From Streptomyces sp. A1277 (GTDB lineage Bacteria > Actinomycetota > Actinomycetes > Streptomycetales > Streptomycetaceae), in the NCBI RefSeq assembly GCF_004795015.1, contig NZ_SSBI01000003.1:186001-250000 (forward strand): 64,000 nucleotides of DNA, given 5' to 3'. Shown in pieces: positions 44,600-55,333 of this stretch. How positions within the stretch are numbered: position 1 is the stretch's first letter; every line of letters begins with the position of its first letter. A program made the translations under genes and the position numbers. The notes beneath the pieces were generated by a model, which ran no database searches, was not told where the DNA came from, and saw nothing but the letters and a program-made list of their open reading frames with translations.

Positions 44600-45589
44600 A
44601 TGGTCCAGGAGCTCTTGATCGCGGTGGTCGCGGCGGCGCTGGCGGGCGCCCTGTACGTGGCGGCCGCCGCCCGGATCGTCAAACAGTACGAGCGCGGTGT
44701 GGTCCTCAGACTCGGCCGGCTCCGCGACGACGTGCGCGGGCCCGGGTTCACGATGGTGCTGCCCGGCTTCGAGCGGCTGCGCAAGGTCAACATGCAGATC
44801 GTGACCATGCCCGTGCCGGCCCAGGACGGCATCACCCGGGACAACGTCACGGTCCGGGTGGACGCCGTCATCTACTTCAAGGTGGTCGACGCGGCGAGCG
44901 CGGTCGTCGAGGTGGAGGACTACCGCTTCGCGGTCTCGCAGATGGCGCAGACCTCGCTCCGCTCCATCATCGGGAAGAGCGACCTGGACGACCTCCTCTC
45001 CAACCGGGAGAAGCTGAACCAGGGCCTGGAACTCATGATCGACAGCCCGGCGGTCGGCTGGGGCGTCCAGATCGACCGGGTCGAGATCAAGGACGTCTCG
45101 CTGCCGGAGACGATGAAACGCTCCATGGCCCGGCAGGCCGAGGCGGACCGTGAACGGCGGGCCCGGGTCATCAACGCGGACGCGGAGCTCCAGGCGTCCA
45201 AGAAGCTGGCCGAGGCGGCGTCGGAGATGTCCACCCAGCCCACGGCGCTCCAGCTGCGACTGCTCCAGACCATAGTGGCGGTCGCGGCCGAGAAGAACTC
45301 GACGCTGGTGCTGCCGTTCCCGGTCGAACTGCTGCGCTTCCTGGAACGGGCCCAGCAGGGGCCGGCGCCGGCCGAACCGGCCGAGCGGGAGGCACCGGCC
45401 GAGCGGGAGGCACCGGCCGAGCGGCAGCCACCGGCCGAGCGGCAGCCACCGGCCGAGCGGCAGCCACCGGCCGAGCGGGAGCCCGCCGCCGGTACGCCGG
45501 AGACCGGGGCGCCGGAGGCCCAGACGCCGGAGGCCCAAGCGCCGGAGACCCGGGCGCCCGCCGCGTCGGAGCCGTTCGTTCCGCACTGA
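44600..45589 (+). CDS. SPFH/Band 7 (slipin-type) membrane protein with repeat tail
   Basis: The 329-residue protein has one N-terminal membrane helix (residues ~4-24), then a prohibitin/slipin SPFH domain (Y-E-R-G-V-V-L-R-L-G-R-L-R, P-G-F-T-M-V-L-P, Q-D-G-I-T-R-D-N-V-T-V-R-V-D-A-V) and a coiled helix rich in Ala/Glu (~170-235). Slipins form ring-like oligomers at membrane microdomains. The last ~75 residues are a low-complexity Pro/Ala/Glu tail made of tandem E-R-x-x-P-A repeats, unusual for the family. ATG 44600 follows AGGGGG. Confidence 0.92.
   Translation: MVQELLIAVVAAALAGALYVAAAARIVKQYERGVVLRLGRLRDDVRGPGFTMVLPGFERLRKVNMQIVTMPVPAQDGITRDNVTVRVDAVIYFKVVDAASAVVEVEDYRFAVSQMAQTSLRSIIGKSDLDDLLSNREKLNQGLELMIDSPAVGWGVQIDRVEIKDVSLPETMKRSMARQAEADRERRARVINADAELQASKKLAEAASEMSTQPTALQLRLLQTIVAVAAEKNSTLVLPFPVELLRFLERAQQGPAPAEPAEREAPAEREAPAERQPPAERQPPAERQPPAEREPAAGTPETGAPEAQTPEAQAPETRAPAASEPFVPH
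45383..45481. repeat. 18-bp tandem repeats in the SPFH gene tail
   Basis: About 5.5 copies of an 18-bp unit (GAGCGGSAGSCACCGGCC) run head to tail in frame: two of the GGGAGG type, three of the GGCAGC type and a partial. They encode E-R-[EQ]-[AP]-P-A hexapeptides. Clean in-frame units suggest copy-number variation. Confidence 0.92.
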
Positions 45590-45699
45590 CCGGGACGCCC
45601 GCGCGGCCCCGCCCCGGCCGTCGCCCGACCCGTACGAGCTGCGGGAACGGAGGCGGCCGGTCCCTTGCCGCACACCGTGGTCGGCCCACGGCCGGCCCG

Positions 45700-45722
45700 T
45701 TGTCAGACCCCCCGCCTAGACT
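45700..45722 (+). promoter_or_regulatory. RecA-NDp-like promoter upstream of the SNF2-SWIM operon
   Basis: TTGTCAGAC (45700-45708), exactly eight bases, then TAGACT (45717-45722) matches TTGTCRGTG-N8-TANNNT at all but two positions of the upstream box. A transcription start near 45729 would serve either GTG 45756 (GAGGAG upstream) or GTG 45822. Confidence 0.55.
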
Positions 45723-45821
45723 CGCGAGTCAGAGGATTCGATTCCGAGGAGCCCCGTGCTGACCAGGCACGGAGCACCAGGACGCGGCGCCCGGCCGCGC
45801 GCGACAGGAGGGGAGGGACCG

Positions 45822-48751
<2,930 letters not shown>

Positions 48752-48755
<4 letters not shown>

Positions 48756-50095
48756 GCCCCGCCCCCGGCCGCCCCGGCGCCGCCCGCCCCGCCTCCGGGC
48801 CACTCGCCGCCCGCCGCGACGCGCGGCCCGCCGCCCGCTCCCGCCCCGGCCCCGACGACCTGCGGCGCACCTTCGAGGCCGTGCCCGCGCGCACCTCCGG
48901 CGAGGACGAGCCGTACGCGGAGAGCTGGTGGGGCCGCGCCTGGGTGGCGGCCCTGGAATCCCTCTCGATGGACGGGGCCAGGCTCGCCCGGGGCCGGGCG
49001 TACGCGGACGGTGGGCACGTCGCCGCGATCACCGTCACCCCCGGCCACGTGGTCGCCTACGTGCACGGCAGCCGCCCCCGCCCCTACCGCGCCGAGCTGC
49101 GGCTGCGTACGTTCACCGACGCCGACTGGGACACCCTGCTCGACGCGGTGGCCGCCCGCCCCGGCCACCTTGCCGCGCTGCTCGCCAAGGAGATGCCGCA
49201 CTCCCTGGCCGACACGGCGGCCGCCGCCGGAGTCACCCTGCTGCCCGCCCCCGGCGACCTCGACCCCGCCTGCACCTGCCCCGACCGCGGCCGGCCCTGC
49301 AAGCACGTGGCGGCCCTCTGCTATCAGATGGCCCTGTTGCTGGACACCGACCCGTTCGTCCTGCTCCTGCTGCGCGGCCGGGGCGAGCGCGCCCTCCTGG
49401 ACGAGCTGGGCCGGCGCAACGCCGCGCACTCCGCCCGGGAGCGGCCCGCCGCCCCCGACACCCCGTCCGTGCCGGCCGAAGAGGCGCTGGCCGCCCGCTT
49501 CCTGCCGCCGCTGCCCGCGCCGTTCCCGGTAGACCCGCACCCGGGCCGCCCGCCCGCCTACCCCGCCCTGCCCGGAGCCCGGGACCCGCTCGCCCTCGAC
49601 CAGCTCGCCACCGACGCGGCGGCCCGCGCCCACGCGCTGCTCACCACCGGCCGCGACCCGCTCGCCGGGCTCACCGACTGGCAGGACGCGGTCCGCCTGG
49701 CAGCGGCAGGCCCCACCGCCGGGCTCACCGCCACCACCCGCGCCCTCTACCGCGAGCTGGCCTCCGCCACCGGCCGCAACACCACGGACCTGGCCCGGGC
49801 CGTGGCCGCCTGGCGCCAGGGCGAGGCGGAGGGACTGGCGGTCCTGGAAACCCCGTGGGACCCCCCGGCGGGCCCCTTCGACCGAGCCCGCCCGGCCCTC
49901 GCCGCCGCGGGCTTCCCCCGCTTCCAGCCCTGGCGCAACCACCTCACCCACCCCGGCCACACCTTCCAGCTCCGCTTCGGCCGCGACGGCCGCTGGTACG
50001 GCTACGAGTCCGACCCCGGCGAGGACGAGTGGTGGCCCCGCGCCGCACCGGACCCCGACCCGGTGACCGCGCTCCGGGAGCTGACCGGCGGCTGA
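48752..50095 (+). CDS. SWIM zinc-finger protein, partner of the SNF2 helicase
   Basis: The 447-residue protein has a SWIM zinc finger C-x-C-x6-C-x-H (Cys 174, Cys 176, Cys 183, His 185; C-T-C-P-D-R-G-R-P-C-K-H). It is preceded by the typical W-W-G-R-A-W-V-A-A-L-E segment (residues ~60-70) and followed by Pro/Ala-rich and helical regions, ending in an acidic tail with G-Y-E-S-D-P-G-E-D-E-W-W. SWIM domains bind DNA or protein. Its ATG overlaps the SNF2 stop, so the two are likely made as one complex. Confidence 0.9.
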
Positions 50096-50120
50096 GGCGC
50101 CGGACGCCGGCCCCCAGGCA

Positions 50121-50705
50121 TCAGCCGTGCCCGGGCAGTACGGCGTCCACGACGGCGGCCGCGAACCCGGGCGGGACGGGCTCGTTCCTGAGCACCGCCC
50201 GCACCCACACGGCCCCGGCGATCAGGTCGAGCAGCAGCATCGGGTCGGCCCCCGGCGCCAGTTCGCCGCGTGTGGCGGCCCGGGCGAACACGGGCTGCTC
50301 GCGGGAGAACCGGTCGGCGAAGAAGTCCCGGGCCAGCGCGGCGAGTTCGTCGTCGGGCAGGCCCGTCCCCGAGGCCAGGGCCCGCACGATCGCCCGGGTC
50401 CGTACACCGGTGACCAGCTCGGTCACCTGCTCCGCGAGGGCGATCAGGTCCCCGCGCAGCGAACCGGTGTCGGGGATCTCGATGTCCAGGACGCGGGCCC
50501 GGAGCAGGGCGGCGCGCAGCAGCGGGGCCTTCGACGGCCACCAGCGGTAGATCGTCGTCTTGTTGACACCGGCCTCCTGGGCGACGGCCTCGACGGTGAG
50601 TCCCGCGTACCCACGCTCGGCGAGCAGCCGCAGGGTGGCGTCGAAGATCGCCTCGGCGGCGCGGGGGCCCTTGCCCGGGCGGGGCGTCGGGGGAGGTGCG
50701 GACAT
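50121..50705 (-). CDS. TetR-family transcriptional regulator
   Basis: The 194-residue protein has a TetR HTH at residues ~15-60 (A-I-F-D-A-T-L-R-L-L-A-E-R-G-Y-A-G-L-T-V-E-A-V-A, then A-G-V-N-K-T-T-I-Y-R-W-W) and an all-helical ligand domain. A perfect 18-bp palindrome just upstream of its start overlaps its promoter, so it is probably autoregulated and controls the divergent HXXEE-like gene. The ligand is unknown. Confidence 0.92.
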   Translation of the reverse strand: MSAPPPTPRPGKGPRAAEAIFDATLRLLAERGYAGLTVEAVAQEAGVNKTTIYRWWPSKAPLLRAALLRARVLDIEIPDTGSLRGDLIALAEQVTELVTGVRTRAIVRALASGTGLPDDELAALARDFFADRFSREQPVFARAATRGELAPGADPMLLLDLIAGAVWVRAVLRNEPVPPGFAAAVVDAVLPGHG

Positions 50706-50725
50706 GGCGGCTCCAGACAAAAGCA

Positions 50726-50750
50726 CAACGCAACGTTGCGTTGCATTATA
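50726..50750. promoter_or_regulatory. TetR operator and -10 box in the divergent promoter
   Basis: CAACGCAACGTTGCGTTG (50726-50743) is a perfect 18-bp palindrome. One base beyond it, the minus strand reads TATAAT (50750-50745), a consensus -10 for the TetR gene. Bound repressor would therefore cover the transcription start. The site is 21 bp from the tetR start and 50 bp from the divergent gene. Confidence 0.8.
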
Positions 50751-50793
50751 GGCTGCGGCCGACCACCGGCACACCACACGCACAGGGGCGCTC

Positions 50794-51339
50794 ATGAAGA
50801 CCGACGGGAAGTCCGGGGTTTCCGGAGCGGTGACCTGGGGGCTGCTGGCCGCCTGGGCTGCCAACGACCTGGAGGAGATCGCCACCATGGCGGGCTGGCT
50901 CCGGGCCGCGCGGCCCAGGCTGAAGGACCGCCTGCCGTGGGTGCCCGACCGCGTGTGGGAGCGGGCGGACCTCTCGCAGCGCGAGGTGAACACGGCCATC
51001 GGCCTCATGGGCGTGCTCGTCGCGGCGGCCGCGGCCGACGGGGCGCGCACGGGCGGCCGCAGCGCGTTCTTCCGTACGACCCTGGCCGGATTCGGGCTCC
51101 ACGGCGTGGTGCACCTGGCACAGTCGGCGGCGTACGGCGGCTACACGCCGGGGGTGGCCACGTCCCCGACCGTCGTCGTCCCGTACTCGCTCTGGGCGCT
51201 GCGCCGCCTGCGCGCGGCGGGCATTGCGGTGGGCGGCGCCCGCGCGACGGCGGCCGGACTGGCGTTCCTGCCGGTGGCGGTGGCCGGCGTGCACGTGACG
51301 GCCCGGGCGCTGGCACGGCCGCGTACGCCCGGCGCGTGA
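50794..51339 (+). CDS. HXXEE-like membrane protein
   Basis: The 181-residue protein has about four hydrophobic segments (residues ~10-25, 68-85, 95-115, 145-170). The N-terminal G-L-L-A-A-W-A-A-N-D-L-E-E-I-A-T-M resembles the HXXEE domain, but the expected His is Asn. It is divergent from the TetR gene with a shared operator and is the likely regulated target. Function is unknown. Confidence 0.68.
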   Translation: MKTDGKSGVSGAVTWGLLAAWAANDLEEIATMAGWLRAARPRLKDRLPWVPDRVWERADLSQREVNTAIGLMGVLVAAAAADGARTGGRSAFFRTTLAGFGLHGVVHLAQSAAYGGYTPGVATSPTVVVPYSLWALRRLRAAGIAVGGARATAAGLAFLPVAVAGVHVTARALARPRTPGA

Positions 51340-51362
51340 GCGGGCGCGCGGTCCGCCGCCCC

Positions 51363-51895
51363 TCAGAAGTCGGCCGTCAGCCGCTCCTCCAGCCGCGCCA
51401 CCGAGTCCTGGGCGTACGCCTTCTCGTAGGCATCGCGGATGTGCTCGATCTGCCCGCCGCGCACCCGCGCCTCGGACGCGGGGTGGAGCAGGGTCAGCTC
51501 GTAGCTCCGCTCCCGCTCGATGACCCCGTGGGAGTCGCGCCACTGGCCCCGGCCGTCCTGGATGGTCAGCCCGTTCTGAAGCGCGGGGCGACCTCCGCGT
51601 CGATGAACTAGAGGAAGTGCCGGTCGGTCACCTCCGGCCCGCCGTCCGGGCGTTCGGTGTCGAAGAGGAGCCGCGTCTCGACGTAGTCCTTGCCGCGCAC
51701 GGCCCCCGCCACCGCCGGGCGGGGCTCCGGCGAGGCGCCGGACCCGAGCGTGGCGTACGCGACGGGCGTGCCCACCGCCAGAACGGCGAGGCCCGCCGCG
51801 GCGGCGACCAGCGCGGTCCGCCGCCGTGGCCGGCGATGGTCGTCGCGGGATCCGGCCGGGTCGCTCGCGACGGCCGTGCGGGTCAGGAGAGGCAT
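51363..51895 (-). pseudogene. DUF3574-like secreted protein, broken by a stop and a frameshift
   Basis: The gene starts at ATG 51895 with a basic leader and a membrane/signal helix (T-A-L-V-A-A-A-A-G-L-A-V-L-A). It continues V-E-T-R-L-L-F-D-T-E-R-P-D-G-G-P-E-V-T-D-R-H-F, the DUF3574 opening, then meets TAG at 51610-51608. Reading past it, F-I-D-A-E-V-A-P-R-F follows, and near 51577 one base is missing. The next frame carries Q-N-G-L-T-I-Q-D-G-R-G-Q-W-R-D to the natural end at 51363. Two independent lesions make a real pseudogene likelier than a sequencing error. Confidence 0.8.
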
Positions 51896-52049
51896 GGGGG
51901 AACCCTTCGTTCCGGATACGGGGAAGGCGCAGACGCGCGAGCCTCACTGTCGCAAGCGGCCCCCGACGGGCCGTGGCGGACAAGGGTGCCACCGGGATTC
52001 CACCCGAATGGGCGGGAGCGCACGGAGGTGCGTCGACGCGCCTGCTCTA

Positions 52050-52079
52050 TTGACAGATCTCTATCGAGAGAACACTCTC
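52050..52079 (+). promoter_or_regulatory. Promoter and nested inverted repeats before the ArsR-type gene
   Basis: TTGACA (52050-52055), a 17-bp spacer and CACTCT (52073-52078) end 6 nt before ATG 52085, a leaderless layout. Two overlapping dyads lie on it: TCTCT-ATCG-AGAGA (52058-52071) and GAGAG-AACA-CTCTC (52066-52079). Autoregulation is likely. Confidence 0.5.
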
Positions 52080-52084
52080 ATTGC

Positions 52085-52735
52085 ATGGAGCAGCCGAAAG
52101 TCTCCGCACAGCGAGCCCATCGAGCACCCGCCCCGGCCGAGGCGGAGGCCCGGTCCGCCGGTACCGACGAGGCCGATGAGCAGGTCTCCGCTCCCGAAGG
52201 TCCCCGCCGCCTCACCGACCCGGCTTCCATGCGGGCGCTCTCGCATCCCGTGCGGCTCGCGCTCATCGAAGCCCTCAGTGTCCAGGGGCCGTTGACGGCG
52301 ACCCAGGCGGGGCAGCTGATCGGTGAGTCCCCCACGACCTGCTCGTTCCACTTCCGCCAGCTCGCGAAGTACGGCTTCGTGGAGGAGGCCGGACCCATGC
52401 CCGGCCGCTCGCGCCCCTGGCGCGTCACCCGGCTCGGCTGGTCCATGGAGAGTGATCCCGAGGACGGGACGTCCGCCGGGCGGGAGCGCGACCTGGCGGC
52501 CCGGCACCTCGGCGACCTGGCCCTGGAGCGCCAGCTCGAACGCCATCGGGCGCACCGGCAGAAAAGCGAGCGGACGCACACGATCTGGTGGGTCACCCCG
52601 GACGAGGCGGACGAACTCCAGTCGGAGATCGACAAGTTGGTCACGCGCTACCGGGACAGGCTCCAGGACCCCGCGTCGAGGCCGACGGACGCCGGACCGG
52701 TGGAGGTGGTGATCCTCACCCATCCGTTCGCCTGA
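52085..52735 (+). CDS. ArsR-type winged-helix transcriptional regulator
   Basis: The 216-residue protein has a ~40-residue Pro/Ala/Glu-rich N-terminus and then an ArsR-like winged helix (residues ~45-120): M-R-A-L-S-H-P-V-R-L-A-L-I-E-A-L, G-P-L-T-A-T-Q-A-G-Q-L-I-G-E-S-P-T-T-C-S-F-H-F-R-Q-L. A helical C-terminal half with H-T-I-W-W-V-T-P-D-E-A-D-E-L follows. It has no metal-site Cys pair of classical ArsR. It lies 37 bp upstream of an MFS exporter on the same strand and probably controls it. Confidence 0.88.
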   Translation: MEQPKVSAQRAHRAPAPAEAEARSAGTDEADEQVSAPEGPRRLTDPASMRALSHPVRLALIEALSVQGPLTATQAGQLIGESPTTCSFHFRQLAKYGFVEEAGPMPGRSRPWRVTRLGWSMESDPEDGTSAGRERDLAARHLGDLALERQLERHRAHRQKSERTHTIWWVTPDEADELQSEIDKLVTRYRDRLQDPASRPTDAGPVEVVILTHPFA

Positions 52736-52772
52736 ACACACACTGCCGGCACCGACCGAACGGGGGGACAGC

Positions 52773-54143
52773 ATGACCGCCGAAACAGCGGCCACAACGG
52801 AAGCGAAGCCGGACGACACGCAGCCATTACGCAGAAACAGGGACTTCACGCTGCTGTGGGGAGGTCAGGCGGTCTCCGAGCTCGGCACCGCCGTGTCGCT
52901 CCTGGCGTTCCCGCTGCTCGTGCTGTCGCTGCACGGTTCCGCGGTGCAGGCGGGGGTGCTCGGCACGCTCCAGGCGGTCATCCGGGTCGGCTTCGTGCTA
53001 CCCGCCGGTGTGGTGGCCGACCGCCTGAACCGGAAGCGCGTCATGCAGGTGTGCGACGCGGGGCGGGCCGTCCTCTTCACGGTCCTGGTCGCGGCGATCC
53101 TGCTCGGCCACACCTCGCTCGTGGTGATCTTCGTCGTCGCGGGGGTGGCCGCCGTACTGGACGTTCTGTTCGGCGCGGCGGAGATGTCGGTCATCAGTCA
53201 ACTCGTACCGGAGTCACAACTCCCGGACGCGTTCGCCAAGAACGAGGCGCGCTCGTACGGGGCGTCGCTGGCCGGGCCCCCGCTGGGAGGCTTCCTGTAC
53301 GGGCTCGGCCGGGCGGTCCCGTTCCTCTTCGACGCCCTGAGCTACCTGCTCTCGTTCCTGGCGGTCTCCTTCATCCGCAAGCCCGCCCACCCGAAGCAGG
53401 CGGGGAGCGCCGCGACCTCGCTCCGCCACGACACGCTGGAGGGCCTGCGCCATGTCCTGGCGAGCCCCTACCTCCGGTCGGTGATCCTCGTGGCGGCGCC
53501 GGTGAACTTCGCGCTGACGGGTGCACAGTTCTCGGCCGTGCTGATCCTCGCGGACGCCGGTCACAGCCCCAGGGCGCTCGGTCTCGCCCAGGGCTGCATC
53601 GCGATCGGTGGCCTGCTCGGCGCCCTCTGCGCGGTCCGCCTGCAGCGGCTCCTGCCCTTCCACCGCCTGCTGCTGACGGCCCTGGGCGCCCTGCCGGCCC
53701 TGCTCGTGGCGAGCACAGCGCTGAACGGCAGCCTGCTGATGGTGGCCCCGCTCGCCGGGGGACTGTTCCTGGCTCCTGCCGTCAACTCGCTGCTCTTCGG
53801 ACGCCTCGCCGCGACCACCCCGGCCCGCATCCAGGGCCGCGTCATCAGCGTCGTGGCGCTCGCCGCCACGGGGGCCGCCTCACTCGCCCCGGTCGTCGTC
53901 GGCACGCTGGTGGAACAGCGCGGGGGCACGACGGCGATGACCACGGCCGTGGCAGCCGCGGTCCTCTCCCTCGCAGCCGTCGGCCTCGGCCGAGCAGCGC
54001 TCCGTGAGGATCAGGAAGCCCGGGAAGACCCGCGGCCTCACTGCCGGTACCCCGCCAGGAACCGCCCGATGCGGCTGATCGCCGCGTCCAGGTCGTCGGC
54101 GTGCGGCAGCGTCAGGATGCGGAAGTGGTCGGGGCGGGGGTAG
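52773..54143 (+). CDS. MFS transporter (multidrug-efflux type)
   Basis: The 456-residue protein has about 12 membrane segments and the MFS_3/enterobactin-exporter-like pattern F-T-L-L-W-G-G-Q-A-V-S-E-L-G, the loop motif V-V-A-D-R-L-N-R-K-R, and P-E-S-Q-L-P-D-A-F-A-K-N-E-A-R-S-Y-G. The membrane domain ends near residue 415. The last ~40 residues read through 106 bp antisense to the aminotransferase's conserved 3' end, which suggests a lost stop codon. ATG 52773 follows GGGGGG. Confidence 0.88.
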   Translation: MTAETAATTEAKPDDTQPLRRNRDFTLLWGGQAVSELGTAVSLLAFPLLVLSLHGSAVQAGVLGTLQAVIRVGFVLPAGVVADRLNRKRVMQVCDAGRAVLFTVLVAAILLGHTSLVVIFVVAGVAAVLDVLFGAAEMSVISQLVPESQLPDAFAKNEARSYGASLAGPPLGGFLYGLGRAVPFLFDALSYLLSFLAVSFIRKPAHPKQAGSAATSLRHDTLEGLRHVLASPYLRSVILVAAPVNFALTGAQFSAVLILADAGHSPRALGLAQGCIAIGGLLGALCAVRLQRLLPFHRLLLTALGALPALLVASTALNGSLLMVAPLAGGLFLAPAVNSLLFGRLAATTPARIQGRVISVVALAATGAASLAPVVVGTLVEQRGGTTAMTTAVAAAVLSLAAVGLGRAALREDQEAREDPRPHCRYPARNRPMRLIAASRSSACGSVRMRKWSGRG

Positions 54144-55249
54144 TTGAAGCCGGTGCCCTGGACCACCTGGATCTTCTCGCGGAGCAGCAGGTCCAGGACG
54201 AACTTCTCGTCGTCCACGATCGGGTGCACCTTGGGGTCGATGCGCGGGAAGGCGTACAGCGCGCCTTTCGGCTTCACGCAGGACACGCCGGGGATCTCGT
54301 TCAGCTTCTGCCAGGCGCGGTCGCGCTGCTCGTACAGCCTGCCCCCGGGCACCACCAGTTCCCGGATCGACTGCCGGCCGCCGAGCGCGGCCTGAATGGC
54401 GTACTGGGCGGGGGCGTTGGGGCACAGCCGCATGGAGGCGAGCATGGTCAGCCCCTCCAGATAGCTGCGGGCGTGCTGCTTGGGACCGGACACCACCATC
54501 CAGCCGGAGCGGAAACCGGCCACCCGGTACGTCTTCGACAGGCCGCTGAAGGTGAGGCAGACCAGGTCCGGGGCGAGCACCGCCACGCTGTGGTGCTCGG
54601 CGTCGTCGTAGAGGATCTGGTCGTAGATCTCGTCGGCGAACACCATCAGGCCGTGCCGGCGCGCCAGATCGAGGATGTCCTCCAGGACCTCGCGCGGATA
54701 GACGGCGCCGGTCGGGTTGTTGGGGTTGATGATCACGACGGCCCGCGTACGGTCGGTGATCTTCGAGGCCATGTCCGCGACGTCGGGGTTCCAGTCTGCG
54801 GCCTCGTCGCACGTGTAGTGCACGGCCTTCCCGCCGGCCAGCGTCGTCACCGCGGTCCACAGCGGGTAGTCGGGGGAGGGGATGAGCACCTCGTCGCCGT
54901 CCTCCAGCAACCCCTGGACGGCCATCGAGATCAGCTCGGAGACGCCGTTGCCGAGGAAGATGTCGTCGACGCCGACCTCGGTGAGACCCATCGCCTGGTA
55001 GCGCTGGGCGACCGCCCGCCGGGCGGACAGGATGCCCCGCGAGTCGGTGTAGCCGTGGGCCTGCGGGAGCATCCGGATCATGTCCTGGACGATCTCCTCG
55101 GGCGCCTCGAAGCCGAAGAGCGCCGGGTTGCCCGTGTTGAGCCGGAGCACGCTGTGGCCCGCCTCCTCCAGGGCGTTGGCGTGCTCGATGACCGGGCCCC
55201 GGATCTCGTAACAGACCTCGTTGAGCTTGCTGGACTGGCGGAATTCCAT
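54038..55249 (-). CDS. PLP-dependent aminotransferase (AlaA-like, alanine/glutamate-pyruvate type)
   Basis: The 403-residue class I/II aminotransferase has R-L-N-T-G-N-P-A-L-F-G-F, the PLP-binding N-P-N-N-P-T-G-A-V, Y-D-Q-I-L-Y-D, the Schiff-base Lys in S-G-L-S-K-T-Y-R-V-A-G-F-R-S-G-W and the C-terminal Arg in H-F-R-I-L-T-L-P. This order is closest to AlaA-type glutamate-pyruvate aminotransferases. ATG 55249 follows GGAGG. It is divergent from an HxlR-type regulator across a promoter region with two matching operators. Confidence 0.92.
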   Translation of the reverse strand: MEFRQSSKLNEVCYEIRGPVIEHANALEEAGHSVLRLNTGNPALFGFEAPEEIVQDMIRMLPQAHGYTDSRGILSARRAVAQRYQAMGLTEVGVDDIFLGNGVSELISMAVQGLLEDGDEVLIPSPDYPLWTAVTTLAGGKAVHYTCDEAADWNPDVADMASKITDRTRAVVIINPNNPTGAVYPREVLEDILDLARRHGLMVFADEIYDQILYDDAEHHSVAVLAPDLVCLTFSGLSKTYRVAGFRSGWMVVSGPKQHARSYLEGLTMLASMRLCPNAPAQYAIQAALGGRQSIRELVVPGGRLYEQRDRAWQKLNEIPGVSCVKPKGALYAFPRIDPKVHPIVDDEKFVLDLLLREKIQVVQGTGFNYPRPDHFRILTLPHADDLDAAISRIGRFLAGYRQ

Positions 55250-55276
55250 GCGGTGCCTCCCGACCTGATTGCGATA

Positions 55277-55326
55277 CTTGGTTTTACCAAGCTCGGGCTT
55301 GGAAAGTCCAACAACATGTCTAGACT
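55277..55326. promoter_or_regulatory. Two TTGG-N5-CCAA operators and the leaderless hxlR-type promoter
   Basis: CTTGGTTTTACCAAG (55277-55291) and TTGGAAAGTCCAA (55299-55311) both contain TTGG-N5-CCAA, with centres 21 bp (two helical turns) apart. The second overlaps a -35-like TTGGAA (55299-55304). A 16-bp spacer and TAGACT (55321-55326) follow, ending 7 nt before ATG 55334. A dimer pair of the regulator could bind one DNA face and control both divergent genes. Confidence 0.68.
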
Positions 55327-55333
55327 GCGTCGC

